From: Entoloma clypeatum
Taxonomy: Eukaryota; Basidiomycota; Agaricomycetes; Agaricales; Entolomataceae
Assembly (NCBI GenBank): GCA_963565915.1
Contig: OY751493.1
Span: forward strand, 2,728,001-2,792,000
Direction: 5' to 3'
DNA length: 64,000 nt
The position numbers and the translations under genes are program-made. The notes beneath the pieces are model-generated. The model did no database searches and was not told where the DNA came from. It worked only from the letters and a program-made list of their open reading frames with translations. Below, piece after piece: positions 39,201-51,000 of this stretch (within the stretch, counting starts at the first letter, position 1; the number at the start of each line of letters is the position of its first letter).

Positions 39201-42200
39201 GCTCTACACATAGAAGGGGAGTTGTTGTTCACCCGCGGTCATATCAATCTCATCATTGGTTCCACTGGCTCTGGAAAGACATCCCTTCTGATGGCCTTGC
39301 TTGGTGCGTTTGTGTACTTCATGCACGCATGATCTCTTTCTAATCGGCACGAAGGCGAAATGCATTTTCTGCCATCCGGACCTGAATCATGGTATCATCT
39401 CCCAAGGAGTCCAGGAATCGCTTACGCTGCACAGGAATCATGGGTTTTGAATGATACCATCAAGGTGAGCTGAGATCAGAGACTGGGTAAAGCAATTATC
39501 TAAAGTCATCAGAACAACATCCTTTTCGGTCTGCCTCTGGATGAAATTCGCTACAAAAAAGTCCTTTACCAGTGTTCCCTTGAGCGTGACCTGACCTTGT
39601 TCGAAGCGGGTGACCAGACTGAGGTAGGCGAGAAGGGTCTCACTCTCAGTGGTGGGCAAAAGGCACGGATTACCCTGGCTCGGGCGATCTATTCTTCAGC
39701 CGAGATTATTCTGTTGGACGACGTTCTGGCTGCTTTGGAGTAAGATCTTCCCTTGTGGTTACTGTGATATGTCATTTATTGAATATGGCAGTGTCCACAC
39801 GGCGAAATGGATCATCGAAAAGTGTTTCAGTGGGGATCTCATTCAAGGCCGGACGGTCTTGCTTGTTGTACGTACTCGGATAGACCCCGCCACCCCGCCT
39901 GGTACTGAGCTCCTTTCCAGACTCATAACGTCGCTATGGTCCGCCCTATCGCAAGTTTTGTGGTGTGCATGGGAATGGACGGCAGTGTTGCCTCACAAGG
40001 GCCTCTGTCGGACACATCCATCAAGGATAGCTTGCTGGCAGAAGAAGCCATCGAACAAGAGGAAGTCATCGTCAACGTCGATAATTCCACCTCTTCATCT
40101 ATTGACGAAGGTAAAAAATCTGACGGTAAGCTGATCGTGGCTGAAGAAATAGCGGAAGGACATGTCAGCTGGGAAGCATGTGCGTCGTGTCATATCGGTT
40201 TTACGTCTTTTTCTATCTCTTGTGTTTAGTGAGGCTTTACTTGGGGGGTCTTGGAGGCAGCCATCCGACTCTCTTCTTCGTGACCTTCGTTTGCGGTCTC
40301 CTTCTTACAGACTTGTTGAATGCAACGCAGACCTGGTACCTTGGTTACTGGGCATCACAATATGGCCACAACAACCCCTCCGAAGTACCTGTTTTCCAGT
40401 GGGTTTTCCTTTCAAGACTCTTGGCCTGTCGAGTGATTTCAATGTCGCCTCTAGTTATCTTGGCTTTTATGGTGCGATGTCTTGTCCACAGATGACTCGA
40501 CATCTGTTCTGATGCCCAATACAGGCGCTCTGTTACTCTTCGCGGTCCTAATATATTGTACCTCATATCTCATCTACATATTTGGGACTCTGAGGGCAGC
40601 AAGGAGCATCCATAAGCAGCTTATCGAATCAGTACTAGGGACGACTCTGAGGTGTGTTATATCAAGGAACAGTCCATAGCACGCATATTCACACTGCTGA
40701 AGGTGGCTTGACACGACACCGGTTTCACGCGTAATTGCACGGTGTACTCGTGATATAAGAGCCGGTGTGTTTTTCAATGATCTGGTATTGGGAACAGAAG
40801 CTGATCCCTCTCAGTTGATGGACCAATATCTACAGGGCTGTGGTGGCTCTCAGAGATGACAATGACGATGCTAGTCAAATTTGGAGCAGTTGTGTTTTTG
40901 ACGCCAGCTTTCCTACTTCCAGGTATCTTGGTCGCATTTTTAGGAGGCTGGTGTGGCCAAATCTACATCGCTGCACAACTATCTGTGAAGCGGGAAATGT
41001 CTAATGCCAAATCGCCAGTCCTCGGCCAGTAAGTACAGAAATCTGATTTTCTCAAACATGTGGAATAACGGCTCGATACGCCTAGTTTTGGGGCTGCAAT
41101 AGCTGGTTTAAGTGAGTTTTGGCACCTACGCACAAGCTTATGAGTCACTGTCCAATAGCTTCGATCCGTGCTTATGGCGCACAGAAAGTCTTTGAAACAG
41201 AATCTCTCGCACGAATCGATCGTTATACGCGGGCAGCGCGCACGTTTTACAATTTGAATCGGTGGATCTGCATACGAATTGATGCCATGGGAGGGTTGTT
41301 TGCTGCTGCATTGGCAGCTTACCTTGTCTACTTTCAAGGACATTCTGCAGCAAATACTGGCTTTTCCCTCAATATGGCAGGTACGTTTCGTGGATACAAT
41401 TTTACTGTCGTTAACTGACAATAACCTCCAACCTGAACAGTCGGATTCAGCGGAATGATTTTGTGGTGGGTCAGAGTTTTGAATGATTTCGAAGTCCAAG
41501 GTGAGCGACATCATGCTTCCAAAACAGCTGATTCGATCTGAGCTGACGTCTGACATGGCATCAGGCAACAGGTAAGCTCCTGCAGGAAAAAAAGGAAGGG
41601 AGCTGACGGATGGCAGTCTGGAACGTATCCAAGGCTACGTTTGCATAGAACAAGAACCGAAAGCCACCCAAAGCGGCATTCCTCCTGCATACTGGCCTGG
41701 AACTGGCGAAATTCGGGTTGAACACTTGTCAGCTAAATACTCGCAGGATGGCCCCGAGGTTCTCCACGACATCTCATTCAAGGTGAAATCTGGAGAGCGT
41801 ATCGGTGTCGGTGAGTCGCGTTGTGAGTAGTGTCCAACCCGAACATTCCTGACACTCGCGCAAGTGGGAAGAACTGGTTCTGGAAAGGTTGGGGAAATTT
41901 TTCCTTATTCATGGGAGCCTCTTGGCTCATGATCACATTCACATCACGTTTCTTAGAGTTCTTTGACATTGGCTCTTCTGCGGTGTATATTCACAGAAGG
42001 CGATGTCTATTTCGATGGTTTGAACACAAAGAGCATCAACTTGGAAGCCTTGCGATCCAGTATCACAATCATCCCACAAACTGTCAGTCGATCGTCCTGC
42101 TCATCATTACCGTATCGTCTTATCATAGCCACAGCCGGAGCTGATCAGTGGTACACTGAGGCAGAACTTGGACCCGTTTGATCAATATGACGATGTCACT

Positions 42201-42860
42201 CTGAATGCCGCCTTGCGTGCTGCTGGCTTATTTGCCCTCCAGAGCGAATTAGACGAAAGTAAAATCACTCTGGACAGTTCAATCGCAAGTGGCGGTGGTA
42301 ATTTATCAGTCGGTCAGAGGCAGATTCTCGCTTTAGCAAGAGCTATGGTCCGTGGAAGCAAGCTTCTCGTGTTGGATGAAGGTCCGTCAATCCTCACCAG
42401 AAGCTCATTAAAAATGCCAATGACTCGTCCAGCTACTTCTGCGATAGGTATTACCATCAAACCTGATGACCAGATTCGGACTCAATCCACTTTTGTAGAT
42501 TATAAGACGGACTCGGTCATCCAGTCATCTCTTCGCCACGAGCTCCACGGGAACGTAACAGTCATCACAGTTGCCCACCGTTTACAAACAATCATGGATG
42601 CTGACAAGATTGTGAGATCTTCATCCCGTTACATCTCATCTCTGATTGTCGTTTTAGATGGTTCTCGATGCAGGAAACATTGTATGTTCTGCCATCTCAG
42701 ACATTTCCACTGCTCATACCGTTTGCAGGTGGAATTTGACAGCCCTCAAGAATTACTGAAGCTTCCTGATGGTAAGCTGCGCAGTCTCGTTGATGAGTCT
42801 GGGGATAAGGACTCGCTCCATGCTATGGCGAGGAGAGGGTATGGACAAGGCACTTCATAG
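36278..42860 (+). CDS. full-size ABCC-type ABC transporter
   Basis: Long multi-exon gene. The N-terminal part has several hydrophobic segments (TMD0-like, 36400-37130), then two transmembrane halves. NBD1 (39060-40150): Walker A GSTGSGKTSLL, Q-loop AYAAQESWVLNDTI, signature LSGGQKARITLARA, Walker B IILLDDVLAALE. NBD2 (41700-42790): GRTGSGK, completed across an intron by SSLTLALLRC, then IIPQT, QNLDPFDQYDD, LSVGQRQ, LVLDE/ATSAID across introns and ITVAHRL. The NBD1 Asp where a catalytic Glu is usual (LLDD) and the wide linker fit ABCC (MRP/Ybt1/Bpt1-like) pumps, which move conjugates or bile-acid-like compounds, often into the vacuole. An acidic Ser-rich loop lies at about 37850-38130. ATG 36278 is chosen; 36325 is in frame. 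Confidence 0.88.
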
Positions 42861-43016
42861 AGACTTTTGATGTTTCTTAAGTTATGTAGGGGTGGTCAGG
42901 AATTTTCGGTAGATTTAGGGGAGCGAGGCAGTTTGTTTGGTGCAGGCATACTGATAGTTGGTTGATTATCCACCTATATTCAGAGAGTTCAAGGCTCCCA
43001 GCAAAAACAAGTCAAC

Positions 43017-43280
43017 TCAGCTGCTTCTCCTCGACCGTTCATAGTTGATGCAGCCTGATTGTGTAGATACCATATCAAACACAAAGGAATAAAAAGAGGG
43101 TAGACCACAAATACAGTTACAGATGAGGTGGGATGTGGTGGGATAATTACCGACAAGTGTGTTGACGAAAACGACCATAGCGAAAGCTGCCATGATAGAG
43201 GCATTGCTTGGGCCCTCCTCATGGTCGAAATAACCCTTGCTTGGTGATCGCCCGCGACGTGTGGGCTGTGTCCTTTCCCA
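43017..43280 (-). CDS. small single-span membrane protein, 3' part only
   Basis: The minus strand reads RTQPTRRGRSPSKGYF, DHEEGPSNASIM and AAFAMVVFVNTLVG, a basic/acidic N-terminal side then one hydrophobic span, and after a possible intron (GTAATT..ATCAG) CINYERSRRSS and stop at 43017. The 5' end is not found before the mitochondrial insertion begins near 43300. A short exon with MHESIPHDQTPRRDYAG lies beyond the insertion (46270-46330, minus strand) and could be its start, but the reading phase does not join cleanly at the splice sites I can see. The family is not recognised. It could be intact with the insertion in an intron, or broken. Confidence 0.4.
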   Translation of the reverse strand, partial: WERTQPTRRGRSPSKGYFDHEEGPSNASIMAAFAMVVFVNTLVGNYPTTSHLICNCICGLPSFYSFVFDMVSTQSGCINYERSRRSS

Positions 43281-43299
43281 CTCCAGTCGTCAAATGCAC

Positions 43300-46262
43300 C
43301 TTATACAAATAAATTAAAATAATAAAATAAATAGTACTTCTATAAAAATAATAAATTAAAAAACTAGTTCTACGTCCTAGTCCAACGTGAAAAAATTTAA
43401 ATTATCTATTATTTATTTAATATTTTTCTATTTAATTAAAGAAGAGATATTTATTTCTTCTTAAAGTTCTACAGCTTCTAACTAGTAAAACTAGTATTTC
43501 TTCAGGTACTTATATGTACTACATCTGGAAAAAAATCTTCATGGTAAAAATTAATAAAATTTAAATGATTAAATTTAAATAAAATTATTAAATAATTAAA
43601 AAAAATTATGTTCTTTAAATATAATAATAATTATTATATAACCCCTATTACAAATTAAAACAAAATTAAATAATAATCTTTACGAAGATGAAGTACTACT
43701 TCTAGATGAAGTACTACAACAACTTCTACAAGTTCTTCTTCCTCTTCTACTACAAAATCTTCAAGTACAAGTACAACAACTACTAAATAAGTAGAAGTAT
43801 TACAATTTCGTAGTTCTACGTTCTACAAGTACTACTAAAACAAAATTAAAATAAATATCTATTAAAAATATAATTATAAAAAATTTAAAATTAATTAAAA
43901 GAAGATATTAAAAATTGTAATTAAACAAATATTATATGATAATTAAAAAAATAAATAAAAATTATCAAATTATCATGAAGAATTTAATTTTGGTTCTGAT
44001 TGAATGTTTTTCAGTAGTTTTAAGACATGCAAATCATTGTTCCTAAAAATTTTATATTTAAAAACTTTAATTATAAAATATAATAAGAATAAGGTGTAAA
44101 GGTGAGTAATATAAATTAGATATCTTATAGACTTTTTAATTAGGAGATAAAATTTATTTCTCTAAAGAAATAAAAAAAAGTTAGAGATACTTAATTTAAA
44201 TTAGAAATAAAAAAGGTGGTAATTGAATACTTCTATTACCTAGCAAGCCTACTCTAAAAAAAATAAAAGTTTATATACTTTATTAATTAATTTTAATATA
44301 AATTTCATATAAAAATTTTTCTTTAATGAAAATTAAATAGTAGGGTTATAATTTAAAAATAAGGAAAGTAAAGATAAATTAGCTATTTATTAAGAAAAAG
44401 GAAATTTTCTACTATAAGATTCGATTTATTTTGTTTAAAGGTAGTTGGAAGGGTAAATGCCTCCCAAGCCGATGATCCAAAGCCATGTTTGATAGAGCAG
44501 ATGGCCACATTGGGTATGAAAAGCCCCAAGTAGAATTATCTACCAGCAGTCAAGAATATTAGTCAATGCTCGCAAGAGTGAACTAGCTAACTGAAATCAC
44601 AGGATCCATTATGTGTGGTGAATGTAATAACATAAGGGAAAAACATGATATTACCTTACTATTAGTGTTGTCCAAAACTGGTGTCAGAAGACTTGGTAAG
44701 GCCAGAGACGCAAATGTTAGTTGTCCTAATCAGGCGTAAAGGGTATGTAGGCTGCTTTAAAAGTTTTATCTTTAATAGCTCAGTATAAATAATTTATTTT
44801 TATATAAAGTACAAAGTTTTATTTTTATTTTTTTAAAAAAAAGAAATTTATTTTAATACTGTAAATATAAAATGAATTAAAGCTAGGATCAAATTGAGGA
44901 TAAGTCAAATAATACTTAGTGTAGGGTTTAAATCTGGTGATACTAAGGGGAGTACTAAAGGTGAAAGCTTTTTATCTAGAAATGATTGACGCTGAGAAAC
45001 GAAGGTGAGAAAAGAAAATAGGATTAGATACCCAGATATCTCTCACAGTCAACAATGAATGGTGGTTGTTAGTTAGTTTTATCTGACTGATAACGATGTT
45101 AACACGATAACCATTCCACCTTGCGAGTATGGTTGCAAAACTGAAACCAAAAAAATTAGTCAGTCTCGAAGCAAACGAAGTGAAGCATGTTATTTAATAC
45201 GATAGGACACGTAAAATCTTACCAGTCCTTGTATATCCAATTGTTATTATATAAAAGTAATAAAGATTGAGTAGTTTCTTTTTAAAATTTAAGAAATTCG
45301 TTTACAGGTGTTGCATGGCTGTTGTCAGTCCGTGCCGTGAGAAGTGAGGTTAACTCCACTAACGGACGAAATCCCTGCTGTTAATTTTTACTTAACAGTT
45401 AATGATATTTATAAGATTTCATTTGGGGCTAAGACAAGTCGTTATGGTCCTCATGGACTGGGCTATAGACGTGCCACAAAAACTTTTACAAAGTGATGCA
45501 AAACCAGACTTCTATTTTAATTACTATTTATTTTTTATATCTAGAAATTAATTAATATTTTTAAGTTGAATATATAATTATATCTATATATTTTTTATTC
45601 TAAAAAAAAAAAAAAAATAAGGTCAAAAGGAATAGCTAATCATTAAAGAAAGTTAAAAAATTAAATATTAAACGGATTGTCGCCTGAAATTCAGTGACAT
45701 GAAGGAATTTCGAGTAATCGTTGATCACTATGCAACGGTGAAGAGAGCATTCGGGATGAACTAACTGTCTGTCGCTGGGAAGAAGCTTAACTTGGGGGAA
45801 ATTGCCTCAAAAATATTAAATAATAAAGGAATACTTAATTTAAATATATCTGCAAAATATAATTAAAATGTAAGTAGTTTGGTATGCTAACTTTATTATA
45901 TTAGAATTTATTCTTTATAATTAGGATATAGTCTTTTAATATATAAAACACCTTTCTTAATAATAAATAGTATCAGTGAACCCATTTGAGTAACATCTCA
46001 AAAGTCATAGCAAGGTAGCTGTACTGGAAAGTGTAGCTGGAAAATAAATAAATTTAACCCCCTCTCTTCACCGTTGCATAGAAATAATTATGTTAATATT
46101 TAATTTAATATATTTAATGTAATATATTTAATGTTTTAATATGTATTATGTTTAATGTAATATATTTAATGTAATATGTATTCTTTTTATAACGTAGTTT
46201 TTCTTTCTATACAAAATTTTTATTTTTATTTAAAATTATTTTTTTAGAATTAATTGTATTTA
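43300..46262 (+). mobile_element. NUMT: nuclear insertion of mitochondrial DNA
   Basis: An extremely A+T-rich block with sharp edges (near 43300 and 46262) inside moderately G+C nuclear sequence. It carries a mitochondrial small-subunit rRNA gene in order from 5' to 3' and, upstream, an A/T spacer with palindromes such as GAAGTACTACTTC (43687-43700) and GTACTTCTA-type repeats, typical of fungal mitochondrial intergenic DNA. No protein gene is seen in it. Confidence 0.88.
43975..46047 (+). pseudogene. rns: decayed mitochondrial small-subunit rRNA gene copy
   Basis: Conserved 16S-type landmarks occur in order: 5' region with TTCTGATTGAATG (about 43995) and AAGACATGCAAATC (44021-44034), CAGCAGTCAAGAATATTAG (about 44545), the 530 loop as GTGTCAGAAGACTTGGTAA, GGCGTAAAGGGTATGTAGG (about 44735), GGATTAGATACCC (45021-45033), GCATGGCTGTTGTCAG (45313-45328), the 1400 region AACGGTGAA and the 3' end AGCAAGGTAGCTG (46009-46021). 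Several near-invariant positions are changed in the C-to-T direction, such as GTGTCAG for GTGCCAG and TTGAATG for TTGAACG. This points to an old nuclear copy, not a working gene. Confidence 0.88.
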
Positions 46263-46640
46263 ATCGCCTTGGTCTACCAGCATAGTCGCGTCGGGGAGTT
46301 TGGTCATGTGGGATGGACTCATGCATGGACGATCGATCGGCGGTGGGTTGCACTGGACAGGAGCCGGCAGTAGGTAGGCGAGACGCGTCCTGCGTTGAGG
46401 TTTGTTCTGTTGGAAGATTAGTATGTCATATTAGTAGAGCGAGTCGGTTGGCGTCTAATACGCGGGAGGAGCGAGTAACACTTATTTCGCTGCCTGTCAT
46501 CGCGATTTGTGATACCCATCATGCATCCCCACTGGGTGAAAAGATCCAAGGACTGTCAAGGGATAAAACAGACATGTAAGTTAGATTTTGTTAGTCTCGT
46601 ACGTCTCGTAAGTCTTCTCCATATGACAAATGGCGTACTA
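46263..46640. other. no assigned gene; possible short minus exon
   Basis: Nuclear-type composition resumes here. A plus-strand frame (46313-46579) has no recognisable motif. On the minus strand MHESIPHDQTPRRDYAG (about 46330-46280) precedes a possible GTAGAC donor and could belong to the gene at 43017-43280. Confidence 0.3.
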
Positions 46641-46654
46641 CATAGCATCAAAAG

Positions 46655-46940
46655 CGAAGGTATCTAACTTTGACGCAAAAACCCTCATCATCCTTGATGT
46701 CTCCTGTAGCCAACGCTTGGTTCGACTGGATCTCGACCGTTACGGGAGGGAAGATATTCCCGCGATAGCCCTCCACGTTGGCCTGCAGCGGCGTGTGGGC
46801 CGCCCGACGAGCCTCCTTGATAGCCGTTACTATACCCTGTGCCGCTGGGATAGGAATGGTCATACAAGCGGGGGGGGCTTTCCGAACGACGTCTATCAAT
46901 GCAAGCCCGTCAGCAGCAGCGATCTGACCTGATCTAGATC
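46655..46940 (-). CDS. uncharacterised open frame, possible exon
   Basis: The minus strand is open for about 95 codons and reads as plausible protein (ADGLALIDVVRKAPPA, IPAAQGIVTAIKEARRAA, NVEGYRGNIFPP), ending at a stop near 46648 or at a GTTAGA donor after GFCVK. It begins just after the stop codon of the RRM/CCHC gene, in another frame. The helical, Ala-rich composition recalls N-terminal helical regions of fungal STAND-type proteins, but no diagnostic motif is present. It may be a separate gene fragment or untranslated sequence. Confidence 0.3.
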
Positions 46941-48160
46941 TTACTTGTATCGGCTGCTGGGCGCTGAATCGGTAGGACGAGGATAATCATCATAGCGTAC
47001 TGGGGAAGGAGGTCGACCTCTGTAATCGTAGTCTCTGCGTAAACTTTAAAATAAACCATCACTGTTGGTACCAGATGGGAAACCAGACCTGGAAGGAGGC
47101 GGTCTCTCAAAATCTCTGGGCGGTGTCCTTGGCCTACCTCCTTGGGGCGGAGGGTAAGGCGGAGGGTACCGTTCCACAGGCCTTCTATCATATCGATCGT
47201 AGTAAACAGAAGGCGGGGGAGGGCCGCCAAAACTGCGGTATGGTGTCTCGGGAGGGGGATACCTTCCTCTGTATTCAGACGTCGAAAGTGGGGAAGGATA
47301 TTTATCTCTGTCGGACATGGGAGGTGGTCCGCGCCTATAGTCATCATAATCGCGACGGCTTGAAGGTGGAGGCGGAGAACCATAATCTCGGTATTCTCGA
47401 GGTGAAGGCGCCCGCCTGAGATCGCGAGGCGGTGGATAGTCAAGGCGAACGTCCCGAGGCGGAAGGCGTCCAGAATGTCCGATTTCTTCTCTGGGAGGTA
47501 AGATTCTGGGTAGTGAGGGAGGGTGGTCGCGTTGGATGCGATCGATTAGCGGCGACTCGTATGGACGTCGTGATACACTAGAAGCATAGTGATTAGGTGC
47601 CTGATGACGACGTGTTACAGGCACTCACATCCCAGTATGGTTTGGGCATTCCCTTCGCACAATGAATGAGTTTAAAATTCAATCCAACCTGAATGAAAGC
47701 GAACAGACCTCGCCCAATGCCCCATTTGTCCACACTTGAAACAAGCACCGGGATCACCAGCATATTTTGCTGTTCTGCCCCCGCCGCGAGAGAGTTCGAC
47801 GCGTATTTTGTTCCCCATGAAGTAACCTTCATGGTATTTGGCCACGCTCTCCTCTGCTGCTTCTCGGCTGTCAAATTCCTGTGGTGGCTGTGAGGTTATA
47901 ATTGATGTATAGGACTAGAAGCGTACAACAAAACCGTAGCCAACCCTAGAGGAATTTTAGCTAAGCATATTACGGAGAAGGCGGAGGACAAACTTGAGTT
48001 CGATGGCCACGATGTTCCCGATTTTTCCGAAGCAGTTCTGCAAGTCCTCTTGCTGTGTGTGTTCGGGTAGGCCACCAATATAGACTTTATTCGGCTGGAC
48101 GGCAGAAGGTAAACACCCAAGTAGACACACGCACAAGGAAATGGCGGAAGAAGTTGTCAT
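46941..48160 (-). CDS. RRM plus CCHC zinc-knuckle SR-like RNA-binding protein
   Basis: Starts MTTSSAISL (48160), then after an intron an RRM with RNP2 KVYIGGLP, QEDLQNCFGKIGNIVAIELK, REAAEESVAKYHEGYFMGNK and VELSRGGGR. A single zinc knuckle CFKCGQMGHWAR follows. The C-terminal half is rich in Arg, Pro, Asp, Tyr and Ser with many RD, RR, SR and YRDY/DYDD units (47050-47600). It ends PTDSAPSSRYK at 46941. This architecture matches RSZ/SRSF7-like splicing regulators, which bind pre-mRNA and promote spliceosome assembly in the nucleus. Introns interrupt the RRM and the zinc knuckle region. The assignment to SR proteins is by architecture; a heterogeneous-RNP role is possible. Confidence 0.82.
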
Positions 48161-48224
48161 GAGCCCAAGCCAGAGTTGAGCCCCCGAAGAGCGACCAGTA
48201 AATCCAAAGCAAGCAAGCTAAGTA

Positions 48225-48689
48225 TCATGAATGGTAGCAGTGAAGCAACGTAGCAGAGTCCTGGCCCGACCACGAGGGGTGCAGAGCTGTAAGGGCGATG
48301 GACACGAATGCCACGGCAGGGAACAGAACAGAACAGACAAGAAGAGACCTAAGCACCTTGACCTGCTTCTCCCGGAAAGTGTCGCCTTTATTATCAGAGA
48401 CACCAACGGCGTTGATACTTGAACCACCAGGATATTCTGGATTGTCGGAACCCTGGGCAGCAGCATGGTCATCATCCATAGGCAAAGACGTTCCGTTGCC
48501 AGCGTCCACTGCGACACCCGGACCCATTTCTTGTTCGTCCTGAGGACCCCAATTATCTTGTTGAACAGTGATCTGTTCGGTATCGAGCGATGAAGGCGCC
48601 ACCATTGCGGAATATGTGGAAGAAACAAAAGTTGCACTGGTGTGAGATTTTTTTTCACTCTCCGATCCAACAAATTGTGAAAAGGACAA
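48225..48689 (-). CDS. hypothetical protein with C-terminal membrane span
   Basis: Single-exon frame of 154 codons (ATG 48689; internal ATG at 48602). The N-terminal two thirds are acidic, rich in Gln, Gly, Asp and Ser and probably disordered. It is followed by KVLRSLLVCSVLFPAVAF, a strongly hydrophobic segment, and a short tail. No family is recognised. It lies between the RRM gene and the GH72 gene, all on the minus strand. It may be a tail-anchored protein or a chance frame. Confidence 0.4.
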   Translation of the reverse strand: MSFSQFVGSESEKKSHTSATFVSSTYSAMVAPSSLDTEQITVQQDNWGPQDEQEMGPGVAVDAGNGTSLPMDDDHAAAQGSDNPEYPGGSSINAVGVSDNKGDTFREKQVKVLRSLLVCSVLFPAVAFVSIALTALHPSWSGQDSATLLHCYHS

Positions 48690-48869
48690 GTACTCCTCCT
48701 TTCTGCTCCAGTAATAATTAATCTAATATGTCAAAGACCACAGCCTAGTTTATTGGAAATCATAAAAGTATGTAGATACCAAGAAGCACGGACAGGTCCA
48801 TTAAGGAAGATGAGTAGATATGACAGCATATATATAAGGGTGGCTATCGAAATGTCTGTCGTACATCGT

Positions 48870-50812
48870 TCAAATCAAGGCCCCGACAAAGCTTCCGAGT
48901 GCCACCGCTACCATGACGGCCATGCCTTTGATGGCCAAAGGCAGACAATTGCCAACCAAACTGACGGCCCCGTTGTTGGCAGCCGTTGACTTTGGACCTG
49001 AAGAGCCGGCTACAACACTGCCCGTAGCCGAGGGAACAAAGGTCGCCGATGGATTGGCGAGACACGAACTCGCAGCCGCATTGGCGGCCGAAGGTGTAGA
49101 TGGTGCCGCGGAGTTGACGGTGCCGTTACCAGCAAAGCTGCAGGCTCGAGCATCGTTCTTATTGAGCTGGTAGTATTCGGTCATCACGTAGGAAAGTTTG
49201 ATGGCTATATAATCGATCCAACATCAGACTTGGTAAGAAGGGCATAATGAAGACGCACTCGGATCGCATCCGGAAACTCGTCCATAGACACCAGTCTGAC
49301 CATTACCACCTAAATCATCACAGCTTCCACCTTGCTGCCCGACAAGGCTGCATCCGTAATCCAGCAATTGACCAACGATAGCGGTGTAATTATTTGTCGC
49401 AGGGGTAAATCTACAACTCAGTGCGCTCAGCAAGCAGTCGCATGCGGGTTCATTCGGCGTTGGGGGGAGAGAGGCAGATGCAACAAAGGCGTCACTTATC
49501 GTGGGGCAGTTCGGATATGTTGCGGCGGGGCCATTAGATTGAGAGGGGCTGTTTGGTGGGTTCACTTGACCATATTGCGTTTTAAGTGCATCAAAGTCGC
49601 TGCTTGTGGTTACTGTGCTTCCATCAGAGGAAATAGTGACCATGCCAAATTGGCCTTGAACGCTCTGAGCTGGAAAATATGAGAAGGCAACACCACCAGA
49701 GAAGACAGGCGACATGTCAGAGCTGAACAAAGCGCCAACTTCGGTCCAGAGGCGAGGAGGGGAAGTAATACAGCCAAATTCACTGAAATAAGCGACTACG
49801 TTGTATCCTGCGAAATCATTGGTTGTGCCCGCATATGATGCTTGGAAACTCGAAGTGCCACACCATTCACTAGAGGGAAAAGATGAGAAATCTCAGAAAT
49901 ACTAGAAAAAAATTAACGAACTAGTCATTAAGACCATAGATATCAATGGCGGTGGCATCGGAGTTGGAACCGGAAGCATCACATGAAAGGTAGTTGGCAA
50001 GAGGATCACGGAAGCCTGGACTACCGTTGATTGCGGCATAGCCGACAAGTACGGAAGATGATTTCGACTTGCTTTTTAATGCGTAAGTCAGCCAAGGAGG
50101 ACCAGACGATGGACATGGAATACAGTCCACTCACAGGTAAGCCTTGACGTCCCGAGCAGCCGCTTTAACGTAGGGCGCCACAGCCGTGCCGTTGGAAACC
50201 ACAACTTCGTTTCCGACATTGTACGCCAGGACATTGTCGTATTTGCTAAAGGCATCGATGGTTGCAATGTATTGGTCGAGGAGGTTGGTCGACCATGAAG
50301 GGCTGACACGATCAATAGAACCATTGAGGGGGAGGGCTAAATCAATGCTAATTTGGATGAGTTCACAGGAAGACCGTTCAAGGAGATCATCTGTACATGG
50401 CATATATCCCAGCATTGCTGAGAGTCCTCATGCAGTCGTCATGATTCAATGAAGAATTGACACTGTAGACACGAATTGTGTTGACGCCTAGCTGACTCAA
50501 GAAGGGTGAATCACGTTTGCAGGCATTCGGAAGGGCCAACGGATCTATGAAGCTGGACGGCTCGCCGAAACTATTGTCGGCGCTCTGCACAACAACGCCT
50601 GAGAAAACATGGCAAGGTCTCGTCACTGGTCAGACGTCTGCTGGTAAATGCTTGCCTTGCTCCTGGTAGGCAACGCCCTTGATGTAAAATCGGCTGCCAT
50701 CGTCCTGATAGAGATATTTTCCGTGACGAGTGATTTTGGAGATGGCATTGGCTCTGCCAGCGAAAGTTAGAACGACGGCTGACAGCGCCACTGCTCTGTA
50801 CAGGAGACGCAT
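48870..50812 (-). CDS. GPI-anchored GH72 beta-1,3-glucanosyltransferase (Gas/Gel)
   Basis: Elongates beta-1,3-glucan at the cell surface by cutting and rejoining chains. Signal peptide MRLLYRAVALSAVVLTFAG (start 50812), then ITRHGKYLYQDDGSRFYIKG, GVNTIRVYSVN and CMRTLSNAGIY. The acid/base Glu is in AYNVGNEVV, and the nucleophile Glu in VAYFSEFGC, preceded by DIYGLNDYEWCG. A Cys-rich CBM43/X8 module follows (CDCLLSALSC, YGCSLVGQQGGSCDDL, VYGRVSGCDPS). A Ser/Ala/Thr-rich linker and C-terminal hydrophobic tail (GMAVMVAVALGSFVGALI, stop 48870) indicate a GPI signal. At least six introns. The start is the ATG directly before the signal peptide; an upstream in-frame ATG at 50908 would bury it. Confidence 0.94.
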
Positions 50813-51000
50813 TGAGTCGGAACACCAGTCGGACAATGAGCAAGGGGTAACGAGGGGATGTGTGTTGATAGAAATGAAAGTGGGATACTTACTACTTGCA
50901 TGCCGCATTATTGTGCAAAATGGATTACGTTACACACTGCACGTGGTGTTTTCACGCGTCGAGTGGTTGAGCGTTCAACAACTTACAGCACGCCTGCCCA
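50813..51000. promoter_or_regulatory. divergent promoter, GH72 and Nup155
   Basis: 188 bp between the starts of the GH72 gene (50812, minus) and the nucleoporin gene (51001, plus). No gene fits in it. No clear TATA box is seen. Confidence 0.4.

Noticed and set aside
43975..46047. A functional nuclear or mitochondrial rRNA gene
   Set aside because: Near-invariant rRNA positions are mutated and the block is flanked by nuclear genes, so it is a decayed NUMT. Contamination is also unlikely because conserved sites are damaged.
46630..46932. 100-codon plus-strand frame next to the NUMT
   Set aside because: The opposite strand in the same stretch looks more protein-like. The plus frame has no motif or splice context.
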